Shown here: positions 16,835-25,574 of the stretch, one piece after another
Numbering within the stretch: the stretch's first letter is position 1
How the letters are laid out: each line of letters starts with the position of its first letter
NCBI RefSeq assembly: GCF_031010175.1
Contig: NZ_JAUAMB010000036.1
Location: 1-56,013, forward strand
Source: Halomonas sp. SpR1
GTDB lineage: Bacteria > Pseudomonadota > Gammaproteobacteria > Pseudomonadales > Halomonadaceae
Reading direction: 5' to 3'
Length of the DNA: 56,013 nucleotides
The notes under the pieces: model-generated
What the model saw: the letters and a program-made list of their open reading frames with translations, nothing else
Database searches by the model: none
Told to the model about the DNA's origin: nothing
Made by a program: the position numbers and the translations under genes

Positions 16835-16848
16835 TTTGCGTACGCAAA
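16835..16848. promoter_or_regulatory. 14-bp palindrome TTTGCGTACGCAAA upstream of elaA
   Basis: A perfect palindrome 30 nt before the elaA start codon. A looser inverted repeat TGATAA-N8-TTATCA lies just before it. It could be a regulator site; no regulator is encoded next to it. Confidence 0.35.
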
Positions 16849-16878
16849 ATAACGCCATGAGCGGGAGACTGACACGGT

Positions 16879-17337
16879 ATGCCCTTACATTTTCGCTGGT
16901 TCAGGTTCGATGAGCTCAGCACGCGCGATTTTTATGAGATTGTCAAAGCGCGAGAATCGGTGTTTGTGGTGGAGCAGCAGTGCGCTTATCAGGAAGTGGA
17001 CGAGCTGGATCCGCTCGCCTGGCATCTCCTGGCCACGGTAGACGGGAAACTGGCCGCGTATATTCGTCTGGTGGGGCCAGGCGACAAGTTCGCCGAGCCC
17101 TCGATTGGCCGGGTGATGACCCTTAACGCCTTCCGCGGACATCAGTATGGGCGTGCGTTGATGAGTGAGGCAATTCGCTTCACCGAACAGACCTACCCTA
17201 GTCTCGGCATCAAGATTGGCGCGCAGATCTATCTAATCGCCTTCTATGAATCTTTCGGGTTCAAGGCCGTCAGCGAGTCCTATGATGAAGATGGCATACT
17301 GCATGTCGATATGCTGAAACCCGCCGTCGGCGTCTAA
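16879..17337 (+). CDS. elaA: ElaA-family GNAT acetyltransferase
   Basis: 152 aa, the usual ElaA length. The family start WFRFDELSTRDFYEIVKARESVFVVEQQCAYQEVDELDPLAWHL and the acetyl-CoA motif IGRVMTLNAFRGHQYGRALM are clear. ElaA proteins are GNAT enzymes of unknown biological substrate. Followed 42 nt later by bluB on the same strand. Confidence 0.9.
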   Translation: MPLHFRWFRFDELSTRDFYEIVKARESVFVVEQQCAYQEVDELDPLAWHLLATVDGKLAAYIRLVGPGDKFAEPSIGRVMTLNAFRGHQYGRALMSEAIRFTEQTYPSLGIKIGAQIYLIAFYESFGFKAVSESYDEDGILHVDMLKPAVGV

Positions 17338-17379
17338 AAAGCGCTCCTGTTAGATGACGTAGCCGTAGGACGTTTCTTT

Positions 17380-18057
17380 ATGACTGTATCGAATGGTCGT
17401 TTTACCGATAGTGAACGACAAGGGGTTTACCGCGCGATTTTTGAGCGCCGCGATGTGCGCTCACAGTTTTTGCCCGACCGAATCCCCCCTGAAGTGCTGG
17501 CCCGCCTGTTAGAGGCCGCGCACCATGCGCCATCGGTGGGGTTTATGCAGCCCTGGGATTTCATCGTGATTGAACGTCGCGACGTCAGGGAAACGGTGCT
17601 GGCGCTGTTCGAGCAGGAGAACCAAAAAGCCGCCGAGCACTTTGAAGGCGAGCGTAGAGAGCGTTATCGCAGCCTTAAGCTGCAAGGGATTATGGAAAGT
17701 CCGTTGAACCTTTGCATTACCTGCGACCGCAGCCGGGGTGGCCCCCATGTGCTAGGGCGTAATAGCATTGTCGATACTGATCTTTTCAGCACTTGTCTCG
17801 CTGTACAAAACCTCTGGCTGGCAGCGCGGGCGGAAGGCATCGGTGTTGGTTGGGTGAGCATTCTCGACCAGGATCTGCTAAGTACGGCCCTAAATCTGCC
17901 TGAGCACGTTTATCCGCTGGCGTATCTCTGCCTTGGCTACGTAAGCGAGTTTTTAGATCAGCCTGAGCTTGAAGCGAAAGGCTGGCGTTCCCGCCTGCCA
18001 TTAAGTGACCTTGTGCATGGCGATAAGTGGGGGGAGCCGTTTAGCAGTAGCTTGTGA
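17380..18057 (+). CDS. bluB: 5,6-dimethylbenzimidazole synthase (BluB)
   Basis: 225 aa. BluB is a nitroreductase-fold FMN enzyme that cannibalises its own reduced FMN with O2 to make 5,6-dimethylbenzimidazole, the lower ligand of cobalamin. Family segments: FERRDVRSQFLPDRIPPEVLARLLEAAHHAPSVGFMQPWDF, ITCDRSRGGPHVLGR and GVGWVSILD. No other cobalamin genes and no B12 riboswitch are seen nearby, so it appears solitary here. A general nitroreductase is the alternative, but the length and motifs favour BluB. Confidence 0.9.
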   Translation: MTVSNGRFTDSERQGVYRAIFERRDVRSQFLPDRIPPEVLARLLEAAHHAPSVGFMQPWDFIVIERRDVRETVLALFEQENQKAAEHFEGERRERYRSLKLQGIMESPLNLCITCDRSRGGPHVLGRNSIVDTDLFSTCLAVQNLWLAARAEGIGVGWVSILDQDLLSTALNLPEHVYPLAYLCLGYVSEFLDQPELEAKGWRSRLPLSDLVHGDKWGEPFSSSL

Positions 18058-18082
18058 GCAAGCTTCTAATAAGGAGAGGCTG

Positions 18083-19603
18083 CTATAAGGAGGGTCTGCT
18101 TGCAGCGCCCAGCCCATCTGCCCATAGCTTGCGGCGCTGGCTTTTGTTTTCGTACATGCGCTCGTCCGCCAGCGAAAACACCTGTTCGGCAGGCACTTCA
18201 CTGGAGCTGGCGCATCCTATGCTCACATGCAGCATCAGTTCTTCATATTCACCGCTGGCGGTGTCGATAGTGCAACGCTGTTCAGGCAAGTTTTCTCGGA
18301 TTAAGTTGGCCATACGCTTGGCTGCCGTTAGGTCGGCAGAGGGAAACAGAATGACGAATTCATCGCCACCGTAGCGAGCCAGTATGTCGCTGTCTCTGCA
18401 GTGAAGTTGCAGGTACTTGGCAACGCAAGCAATCAGTTGGTCGCCTGCGACGTGTCCATAATGGTCATTTACTTCCTTGAGTCTGTCGACGTCCATCATC
18501 AGTAGAGCAAAATCCAGGTTTGGCGTCTGCGTCTTGCCCTGAATACTCATTTGCAACGCTGATTCCAAGAAGCCTCGGTTATAAAGCCCGGTGAGCCCGT
18601 CGCGCTCAGCGGTTTTCTTCAACTCCAAATGCAGCAATTTATTCTCGGTAGCAGCCGCTAGTTGGTCGGCAAATAGAGAAAGTATTTGCTCCAAACCGTC
18701 GTCCCGCCTGGGAGCTTTCACGATCAGCCAGCCTTCATACATGCTTAGCCGGCCCGCCATCGATGCGACATATAGATTCTCACCTTTATCTGCTTTTGGC
18801 AGGGTGACCGGATACCCTCGTTGCTTATGAACGCTGGCCAATAGACGCTTTAAGCGTTGTTCATCCGCTGGGCTTAGCCCTGCAACAGCTGCGTAGCGAG
18901 TCACTTCTGAACGTTGCCGCTCCTGAAGAAAAACGGCAAAGCCGTAGTCAGGAAAATGGCTATGTAGATGGTTTAAAGAGTCATCCAGCAGGGAGTTGAT
19001 ATTGGTCGCGCGATTGGCGACTGCCCCTAGATCAAGCAGGGCGTGAAAGACTCTGTTCTGAAACCTAATCTCGCCTATGCTGCGGCCAATCTGGCGATTC
19101 TGATTGTACGTGACGCGGCCAATGGTTAGAAAATAGACCACAGCCCCCGCCCATTGGTAGATGTCTACATTGTTGTTTACATAGGGACGAAAAGTGAATC
19201 CCGTTAGAGCACTGCCAATCAAAGCCGCGACAATGAAAAGTACGGCTGAAACAAACATCTTACGCAGTCCGCCGACCACTAAGTTATTCATCAAGCAGGC
19301 AAGCCCGATGGTAATGGTGGCTAAAAGGTAAAAATCCAGCACGCTGCACCAAAAACCAAACAGCAGGCTGTCGAAGAGGAGATTCCTGAACTCGGCGCGC
19401 TTAGAATTCTGGGCGCTTGCCGCAAGCGCATAGGCGAGGCCGGGCCATAGCAGCAGTAAAACTCCAGGCAGAATAAGCGTCCAGCCGCTGCCTTCCACTA
19501 CGGCGATCCATACGGTTAGCCCGAAGGTATGGCAAAAGGCAAAAGTGCGCGGGGCAATTGTAGCTAATGCTAGACGGTGTGTGCGTCTTATTGAAAGCTG
19601 CAT
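18083..19603 (-). CDS. Membrane diguanylate cyclase: MASE2-like N-terminus, GAF-like region, GGDEF
   Basis: 506 aa. Several hydrophobic helices fill residues about 10-165, beginning RRTHRLALATIAPRTFAF, which resembles the MASE2 sensor. Residues about 185-320 look like a GAF domain. The GGDEF domain carries an intact active site GGDEF at 412-416 and an RxxD inhibitory site (RDSD) five residues before it. It should make cyclic di-GMP, with product inhibition. Single-gene unit convergent with bluB. Confidence 0.9.
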   Translation of the reverse strand: MQLSIRRTHRLALATIAPRTFAFCHTFGLTVWIAVVEGSGWTLILPGVLLLLWPGLAYALAASAQNSKRAEFRNLLFDSLLFGFWCSVLDFYLLATITIGLACLMNNLVVGGLRKMFVSAVLFIVAALIGSALTGFTFRPYVNNNVDIYQWAGAVVYFLTIGRVTYNQNRQIGRSIGEIRFQNRVFHALLDLGAVANRATNINSLLDDSLNHLHSHFPDYGFAVFLQERQRSEVTRYAAVAGLSPADEQRLKRLLASVHKQRGYPVTLPKADKGENLYVASMAGRLSMYEGWLIVKAPRRDDGLEQILSLFADQLAAATENKLLHLELKKTAERDGLTGLYNRGFLESALQMSIQGKTQTPNLDFALLMMDVDRLKEVNDHYGHVAGDQLIACVAKYLQLHCRDSDILARYGGDEFVILFPSADLTAAKRMANLIRENLPEQRCTIDTASGEYEELMLHVSIGCASSSEVPAEQVFSLADERMYENKSQRRKLWADGLGAASRPSL

Positions 19604-19718
19604 TCGTGAGTCTTTATTTAACGTTATTTGATTAACAGACTAGCACCTAAGAGGCTGGAAAGTCCTATCCTGACATCAGACAGATAGAGCCTTCCTTTCT
19701 ACCCGATTTTAGACAGTG

Positions 19719-20702
19719 TTAGGGCTTATCTATTGGGTACGATGAAGAGTGCTCGCAACTGGCTAGTAAGTGTTTGGCGTGCTCACGTAGTGCTTCTTTG
19801 AGGCCATCCGGCTTGAGGACGGTAAATCGAAACGGGAGCTGTGCCAGCCAATAGGCAAACCATTCGAAGCTGTCGGTTCGGGTGTTGAGTAGTAACCCAC
19901 CTTCAACCTCTTCGAACGGATCTGTACAGAAAAATTGGTTCTCAAAGTAAGCGTACGCGGCACGATCAATGTGTAGCACAAGTGTTACTTCATAAGTTGG
20001 GCCCCATGACATAAGGCTTTCGCTTAAAAAATCGGCTGCGTTGAAGTGAGCGGGGCGTGTGAAGGTATCATCAAGTAGGCGCACACCGCTGATACGATCC
20101 AGCCTAAACGAGCGCATGGCGCCCCTCAGATGGCAAAAACCAACGGCATACCACCGGCCTTGTTGGAAAACTAGTCCGTAGGGGTCGATCCGACGCGCAA
20201 TTGGATCGTGCTGTGGAGAGTGGTAGATAAGCCCGACGGTTCGCATGGCTTCAGTGGCTTTAGTCAGTGTCTCAAGTGCGCAGTCATCACGGCTGGGTTC
20301 ACGCCGGGGTAAGAACACCTGAGTGGTCTCACTGATACTACGCACTCGTCTTTTTAAATTCGCAGGCATCACCCGCTCGAGCTTCGCTTGTACGCTGGCG
20401 ATGGCAGGCGCTGCGTTCGTCAGTCCCAGTTGGCTGGCGGCCAATAAGCCTAGAGAAACGGCGAAAGTCTCTTCATCAGTAAACATCATGGGGGGCAGCT
20501 TGAAGCCAGCCACCAGTCGATAGCCGCCGTAGCGCCCCTGCTCGGTCACTATCGGCACACCTATATCTTCCAGCGCCGTAATGTAACGCCGGATAGTGCG
20601 TCGATCCACGCTCAGGCGTTCGGCCAACTCGGCTCCGCCTATCTGGCCATTAGCCTGCAGCAACTCAAGTACAGCAAGCACGCGCGTTGTGGGTCCTGCC
20701 AT
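19719..20702 (-). CDS. YafY-type regulator: HTH_11 plus WYL domain
   Basis: 327 aa from ATG 20702, which has GAGGAAGG correctly spaced; a GTG at 20708 is too close to it. The N-terminal wHTH is TRVLAVLELLQANGQIGGAELAERLSVDRRTIRRYITALE, followed by GRYGGYRLVAGFKLPPMMFTDEE. The WYL domain is around GRWYAVGFCHLRGAMRSFRLDRI. WYL regulators sense unknown ligands, often nucleic acids or nucleotides. Divergent from a GST gene 149 nt away, its probable target. Confidence 0.88.
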   Translation of the reverse strand: MAGPTTRVLAVLELLQANGQIGGAELAERLSVDRRTIRRYITALEDIGVPIVTEQGRYGGYRLVAGFKLPPMMFTDEETFAVSLGLLAASQLGLTNAAPAIASVQAKLERVMPANLKRRVRSISETTQVFLPRREPSRDDCALETLTKATEAMRTVGLIYHSPQHDPIARRIDPYGLVFQQGRWYAVGFCHLRGAMRSFRLDRISGVRLLDDTFTRPAHFNAADFLSESLMSWGPTYEVTLVLHIDRAAYAYFENQFFCTDPFEEVEGGLLLNTRTDSFEWFAYWLAQLPFRFTVLKPDGLKEALREHAKHLLASCEHSSSYPIDKP

Positions 20703-20851
20703 CGCCACCTTCCTCTCGAGGTTATTTTTGAAGTCTTGCAGAAAAAGTGCATTGTTGCGTTTATTTAGGACGCATTTTCGCCTATTAACCCACTAATCTG
20801 GCCTGGCAATACCTTGTGTCACCGAAAAATTGACTAAAAAAGGAGCTCAGC

Positions 20852-21487
20852 ATGTCAGAACTTACGTTTTACACTCATCCGATGTCTCGCGGGCGCGTGG
20901 TGCGCTGGATGCTGGAAGAAGTAGGCATACCCTATTCGGTAAAGGCGATGGAGTACGGCTCAGAGATGAAAGCCAAGGACTACTTGGCTATAAACCCAAT
21001 GGGGAAGGTGCCTGCCATCAAGCATGGCAATACTGTTGTGACGGAAGTGGCGGCTATTTGTGCGTACCTGGCGGATCAGTTTCCGGATAAAAAGCTGTCA
21101 CCGCCCCCGCACTCTCCCGAACGCGGAGCCTACTATCGCTGGCTGTTTTTTATGGCGGGTCCGTTTGAGATGGCCACCAGTGCCATGGCCTATGATTGGA
21201 AAATCGACAGCAGCAACGCACAGGCCGTTGGGTGTGGCCAGGTGGCAGACAGTATCAATACGCTTGAAAAAGCACTCAGTGAGAGCGCCTATATCTGCGG
21301 CGATCAGTTTACTGCCGCAGATATATTGGTTAGCAGTTATCTCTGGTGGGAAACGATGCAGAAGAATATCCCGCCAAACGAGGTGTTCAAACAATACATA
21401 GAGCGCACGGAAAGTAGGCCAGCAGCCAAGCGGGCCAATGAGTTGGATGATGAACTGGCTGAGAAAATGAAGCCTGTATCCATCTGA
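20852..21487 (+). CDS. Glutathione S-transferase family protein
   Basis: 211 aa. The thioredoxin-like N-domain begins LTFYTHPMSRGRVVRWMLEEVGIPYSV and includes NPMGKVPAIKHG and the glutathione-binding TEVAAICAYLAD. The helical C-domain includes ICGDQFTAADILVSSYLWW. A Ser at the MSRGR position is probably catalytic. The substrate is unknown. AAGGAG ribosome-binding site. It reads toward a strong hairpin and a convergent methyltransferase gene. Confidence 0.92.
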   Translation: MSELTFYTHPMSRGRVVRWMLEEVGIPYSVKAMEYGSEMKAKDYLAINPMGKVPAIKHGNTVVTEVAAICAYLADQFPDKKLSPPPHSPERGAYYRWLFFMAGPFEMATSAMAYDWKIDSSNAQAVGCGQVADSINTLEKALSESAYICGDQFTAADILVSSYLWWETMQKNIPPNEVFKQYIERTESRPAAKRANELDDELAEKMKPVSI

Positions 21488-21513
21488 TGGCCAATCTGTG
21501 TCGCTTGTAAAAT

Positions 21514-21537
21514 AGGGCGCTCCTGGTGGAGCGCCCT
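21514..21537. terminator. Bidirectional hairpin between GST and methyltransferase genes
   Basis: AGGGCGCTCC, loop TGGT, GGAGCGCCCT: a perfect 10-bp GC-rich stem between convergent genes. The minus-strand side is followed by ATTTTAC, the plus side by TGTGTAAAG, so termination should be better for the minus-strand gene. Confidence 0.7.
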
Positions 21538-21573
21538 GTGTAAAGTTACGTAGCCAATTTGTCTTCTCTATCC

Positions 21574-22641
21574 TTAAAGGCGCGCCTCAAGGATCAAATT
21601 AAACGGGGTCTCCGCTGCGCGCCTGAAGTGACGGAACCCTGCCTTGCGAAACACCGCTGCTAAGCGTGCTTCTCCTGCTTGCGCGCCGAGAACCTGCTTG
21701 CCACCTTCCGATATCGCATGGGCACAGCAAATAGTCGTGGACGCGGCGTAATACATTCGCGCTACCAGCGACAGATTGTGTTCAAGATGATCCTGCGCAT
21801 AGGGTTCAACTAACAATACAGTGCCGCCTGGTGCTAGCACTTTGGCGGCATAGTTTGCGGCTGCCACTGGATCGCCCATATCGTGCAGGCAGTCGAAGAA
21901 GCAAATCAGCCCGTACTGCCTGTCCGAATAATTGTCCGCCTTTGCCACTTCAAAGTGTGCGCGCTCGGCGACGCCAGCGTGGGTGGCATTTTGGCCCGCC
22001 TCGCCAACAGAAGGCTCGTGGGCATCAAACCCGTAAAAGCGAGATTTCGGAAAAGCCTTAGCCATCAGTACCGTAGAGTGGCCAAACCCACAGCCAACAT
22101 CGGCAACCGTGATACCGGCTTCAAGCTTGTCAATGACGCCTTCTAGTGCGGGCAACCATTCAGGCACCAGACTGCTGCGATAACCGTTACGGTAAAAGGC
22201 CGCGACGCCACACTGTAGGCGGCTGTCATGGTCGCCCCATGCCACGCCTGTGCCAGTGCGAAATGCCTCAAGGGTTTTCTCTTCGTCAAACCACATTGAG
22301 GCGGGAACCTGCCATGCCGGTGGAATAAATACTGGGCTATCTTCGTTTGCCAGCACCATCGCCTGTTCAGGGGGAAGTTCGTAGGTATCGCTGATAGCAT
22401 GGTAGGCAACATAGCCGCCGGCCGCCTGGGAATTTAACCACTCCCGGACATAGCGTTCAGCGCAGTGGGTACGCTGGGCAAGTTCTATCGCGCTAATGGG
22501 GCCTGCACTTTCCATTGCTTTGTAAAGCCCAAGCTTGTTGCCCAGGCTGACCATGACACCACCATAAGCAGAGGACAGATCGCCCACCGCTTGCATGACA
22601 AAGGTTTCCAACTTGTTTTGATCGATCGTCGTTACGCACAT
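21574..22641 (-). CDS. SAM-dependent methyltransferase with winged-helix N-domain
   Basis: 355 aa. Residues about 20-95 form a small helical/winged domain (GDLSSAYGGVMVSLGNKLGLYKAMESAGPISAIELAQRTH), then the class I methyltransferase motif I VADVGCGFGHSTVLMAKAFP at about 178-197, FYGFDAHEPSV (acidic residue for SAM ribose) and CFFDCLHDMGDP. Such proteins resemble Rv2258c-like methyltransferases; the acceptor is unknown. Divergent from a GlxA-type regulator 157 nt away. Confidence 0.88.
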   Translation of the reverse strand: MCVTTIDQNKLETFVMQAVGDLSSAYGGVMVSLGNKLGLYKAMESAGPISAIELAQRTHCAERYVREWLNSQAAGGYVAYHAISDTYELPPEQAMVLANEDSPVFIPPAWQVPASMWFDEEKTLEAFRTGTGVAWGDHDSRLQCGVAAFYRNGYRSSLVPEWLPALEGVIDKLEAGITVADVGCGFGHSTVLMAKAFPKSRFYGFDAHEPSVGEAGQNATHAGVAERAHFEVAKADNYSDRQYGLICFFDCLHDMGDPVAAANYAAKVLAPGGTVLLVEPYAQDHLEHNLSLVARMYYAASTTICCAHAISEGGKQVLGAQAGEARLAAVFRKAGFRHFRRAAETPFNLILEARL

Positions 22642-22798
22642 GGTCTACGCTTCTCTTATTTGATGTGAGGGTATCAGTTGAAGTTAACAACTGGCCGCAC
22701 TCATAATCACAGCGGTGCCCTCTAGGTATAAGAGTCAGAATTACCCTAAATCGGTTCGTTTGTGCCACGACGTTTTTGTGCGCTGGGAAACCTAGGCC

Positions 22799-23830
22799 AT
22801 GCCTCAACCGCTCGTTAGCTTTGGCGCTACTCCCTATCATGTCAGTCTGCTGGCGTTGCCTGATGCGGTAATCTCTACGCTGGCAGGTATCTACGATGTG
22901 ATGAACGCTGCCTCATTGATGAACCTTGTGCCAGTCGGTTCACCCGTGCCTTTTCATGTTGAGATTGTCGGCGAGGCCGAGGGCTCCCTTGCACTGGCGA
23001 GTGGCGTACCTATCAACGTGCAGCGGGCAATCGAGAGCATTACCACCACCGATATTGTGATCGTTCCCTCAGTATTGCTGAGCGCGTCTGGTTGGGAGAA
23101 GGGGCGTTATCCGCGCCTCGTCAAGTGGCTGCAGGATATGTACGACGGGGGCGCCGTGTTGTGCTTCGCCTGCTCAGGGGTTTTCCTAATAGCCGAGACA
23201 GGCCTTTTCGATGGACGGGATGCCACGGTACATTTTGGCTACGCTCAGGCGTTTACGACTTGCTATCCTGAGGTGGTGGCACACCCTGAACGTGTCTTGG
23301 TTATTGCTGGCCTACGTGATGAATTGATCAGCTCTGGTGCCTCCACCAGCTGGCACGATTTAGCGTTATACCTTATTGCGCGCTACGCCGGTGCCACCAC
23401 CGCGCAGGAAATCGCACGTCTATACGCGCTGCAGTGGCATCAGGACGGCCTTACTCCCTACATGATCTTCGAAGGTAAAACAGACCACGGCGATGCCGAT
23501 ATTCAGGCCGCGCAACAATGGCTGTGCACCCATTTTTCGGTCGCTAACCCTGTGGAGGAGATGATCAAGCGCTCCTCACTCGCCGAACGCACTTTCAAAC
23601 GTCGATTTGCTAGCAGTACCGGTCTGTCGCCTATCGTTTACATCCAACGTTTACGCATTGAGGACGCCAAACGCCGCCTGGAACGAACCGATGCCACTAT
23701 CGATGACATCAGTTGGCAGGTTGGTTATGAGGATGCGGCTTTTTTTCGGCGCTTGTTTAAACGCACGACCGGGCTTGCACCAGGCGCTTACCGTAAGCGA
23801 TTCAGGATGCCAGATTTTACGCTGAGCTAG
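22799..23830 (+). CDS. GlxA-family (DJ-1/PfpI plus AraC HTH) transcriptional regulator
   Basis: 343 aa, second protein of this build in the window. The DJ-1/PfpI-like domain spans about 10-200 (VSLLALPDAVISTLAGIYDVMN; a Cys in CFACSGVFLIAETGLFDGRDAT at the nucleophile elbow). The AraC HTH is at about 240-338 (SSLAERTFKRRFASSTGLSPIVYIQRLRIEDAKRRLE, then DISWQVGYEDAAFFRRLFKRTTGLAPGAYRKRF). The inducer is unknown; the divergent methyltransferase is the obvious candidate target. Confidence 0.88.
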   Translation: MPQPLVSFGATPYHVSLLALPDAVISTLAGIYDVMNAASLMNLVPVGSPVPFHVEIVGEAEGSLALASGVPINVQRAIESITTTDIVIVPSVLLSASGWEKGRYPRLVKWLQDMYDGGAVLCFACSGVFLIAETGLFDGRDATVHFGYAQAFTTCYPEVVAHPERVLVIAGLRDELISSGASTSWHDLALYLIARYAGATTAQEIARLYALQWHQDGLTPYMIFEGKTDHGDADIQAAQQWLCTHFSVANPVEEMIKRSSLAERTFKRRFASSTGLSPIVYIQRLRIEDAKRRLERTDATIDDISWQVGYEDAAFFRRLFKRTTGLAPGAYRKRFRMPDFTLS

Positions 23831-24016
23831 TCAGTGTTCGTAGGGAGCCTCGCTCGATCGCAGCTTTGCCGCTGACCGAATTCGTGGCTGGCCCTTATTG
23901 GTGGATTTAGGTGTTGGAGCGCAATAGTATTATCGAGGCTGGTCAAGCTTCTATAGCGAGGCATGCCGTTTGTCGCTACTGTATTCGCTTGTGCTAAACA
24001 AGGCTGGGAGCCATTC

Positions 24017-24502
24017 ATGCAAAGCGATATTATCCTTCAGCGGCTAAGAGCCGACGACCCTAATGCTCAAGTAGTTGCAGGCTGGACATTTGAAGCCTGG
24101 GGTCATCTACACCCAGGGCTCACCCAAGAGCAGGCTATGGAACGTTTAAAGGCTGAATGTGGCCAGGGCGGTGTGCCTTCCATATTTGTGGCGATGCAAG
24201 GCGAAACCCCCGTGGGAACCGCCAGCTTGATTGCTGATGATATGAGTATTCGCCGCGAATTTACTCCCTGGCTTGCCTCAGTATTTGTCCTGCCCGCATG
24301 GCGGGGGCAGGGTATTGCCTCTGCGTTGGTACGCCGGATAGAAGCCGAAGCAGCTGCGCATGGCGTTGAGCGCTTCTATCTCTATACCCCGGATCAACAG
24401 GCGCTTTATCGACGGCTGGGTTGGCAGGATAAGGAGGACGTTGAGTATCGGAAAGAGCACGTTACGGTGATGGCGCGGCAGCTAGATAAGCCACAAAACT
24501 GA
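24017..24502 (+). CDS. GNAT-family N-acetyltransferase
   Basis: 161 aa from ATG 24017, which has GGGAG six nt upstream; an upstream in-frame ATG at 23963 adds 18 unrelated residues. The acetyl-CoA loop is VFVLPAWRGQGIASALVRRIEAEAAAHGV, and LYTPDQQALYRRLGWQ is the final motif. The substrate is unknown. Ends 9 nt before a LysR gene, so probably co-transcribed with it. Confidence 0.88.
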   Translation: MQSDIILQRLRADDPNAQVVAGWTFEAWGHLHPGLTQEQAMERLKAECGQGGVPSIFVAMQGETPVGTASLIADDMSIRREFTPWLASVFVLPAWRGQGIASALVRRIEAEAAAHGVERFYLYTPDQQALYRRLGWQDKEDVEYRKEHVTVMARQLDKPQN

Positions 24503-24511
24503 GAGGCGTTT

Positions 24512-25423
24512 ATGATCAGTGGCCGTGCGTTACGCTACTTCGATACTGTGGCTCGGTGCCGTTCACTGCGCCAAGCCGCTGCCCAGCTGCATATTGCCCC
24601 CACGGCGATTAGCCGTCAGATTGATCTGCTCGAACACCAGCTTGGCGCACCGCTGATTGAACGTGGCCCCAATGGTATTAGCCTAACAGCGGCAGGGGAG
24701 CTATTGGCCGCCCAGGCCCAGCGCACCCTGCGCGACCTTGAACGGGTACAAGAGCATATTGCCGACCTAAAAGGGTTACGCACTGGCCGGGTAAGCCTGC
24801 AGGTATCGGAGGGCATTGTTGCAGGCCTGCTAGCGCCTGCCTTGGCCAAGATGGGGCTGCGCTACCCTCATTTGAGTTTTGATATCGGAATCGCTAGCGC
24901 TAGCCAAATGGTGGAGGCGCTGCGCCGAGGCGATGCAGATATTGGCTTGTCGTCCTTTATGCCTCGCCACGAAGACATCGTGCCATTTGCCAGCGCCGAA
25001 TTGCATCACCATGCCGTGATGGCCCCAGGCCATCCATTGGCCGCGGCTTCTGAGGTGAGTCTTCACACCCTGGCAGAGCACCGGCTGATTCTGCCTGACG
25101 AATCCTATGGCGCTCGTCAAGCGCTAGAGCGCGCCGCTCATCAGGTTGGGGTAGTTCTGGCTCCCACCTACAAAACCGCTTCACTGGAAACCCAAAAAGC
25201 ACTCGCCCTTAACGGCGCAGGCGTGCTGGTATTACCGCCGATGGCGGTTGCCCGCGAATGTCAGTTAGGCGAACTCGTCAGTATTCCCTTATCTCCTTTA
25301 GAGCTCGAGGCAGCGCGAATTGATCTCTGTGTTTATCGCCATCGCCAGCGCAGCTTTGCCACTGAAGCGTGCCTTTCGCTGCTGGCAAGTGCTCTGCAAG
25401 CACTGCAAGACCCGCCATCCTGA
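24512..25423 (+). CDS. LysR-family transcriptional regulator
   Basis: 303 aa, full length. N-terminal HTH: LRYFDTVARCRSLRQAAAQLHIAPTAISRQIDLLEHQLGAPLIERGPNGISLTAAGELL. The periplasmic-binding-like effector domain follows from about residue 92. It is on the same strand as, and about 150 nt before, the amidase gene; a hairpin lies between. It could regulate the amidase and the transporter genes beyond it. Confidence 0.9.
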   Translation: MISGRALRYFDTVARCRSLRQAAAQLHIAPTAISRQIDLLEHQLGAPLIERGPNGISLTAAGELLAAQAQRTLRDLERVQEHIADLKGLRTGRVSLQVSEGIVAGLLAPALAKMGLRYPHLSFDIGIASASQMVEALRRGDADIGLSSFMPRHEDIVPFASAELHHHAVMAPGHPLAAASEVSLHTLAEHRLILPDESYGARQALERAAHQVGVVLAPTYKTASLETQKALALNGAGVLVLPPMAVARECQLGELVSIPLSPLELEAARIDLCVYRHRQRSFATEACLSLLASALQALQDPPS

Positions 25424-25451
25424 AAGAGCTTGAATCTGAAAATTTTGAAAA

Positions 25452-25482
25452 GCAGAGTGCACACAAATTGTGGACACTCTGC
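25452..25482 (+). terminator. Hairpin between lysR and amidase genes
   Basis: GCAGAGTG (25452-25459) pairs with CACTCTGC (25475-25482), with an inner CACA/TGTG pair. Preceded by an A/T-rich stretch but with no T-run after it. It may be a terminator or attenuator for the lysR transcript. Confidence 0.4.
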
Positions 25483-25574
25483 GGTCAATATTGAAATAGC
25501 AGGGAGCGCTGAGTGGGTTCATGCTGAGCTAATTGATAACGTCAATCTGACAACAACAGCAAAAAGGTAATGTG

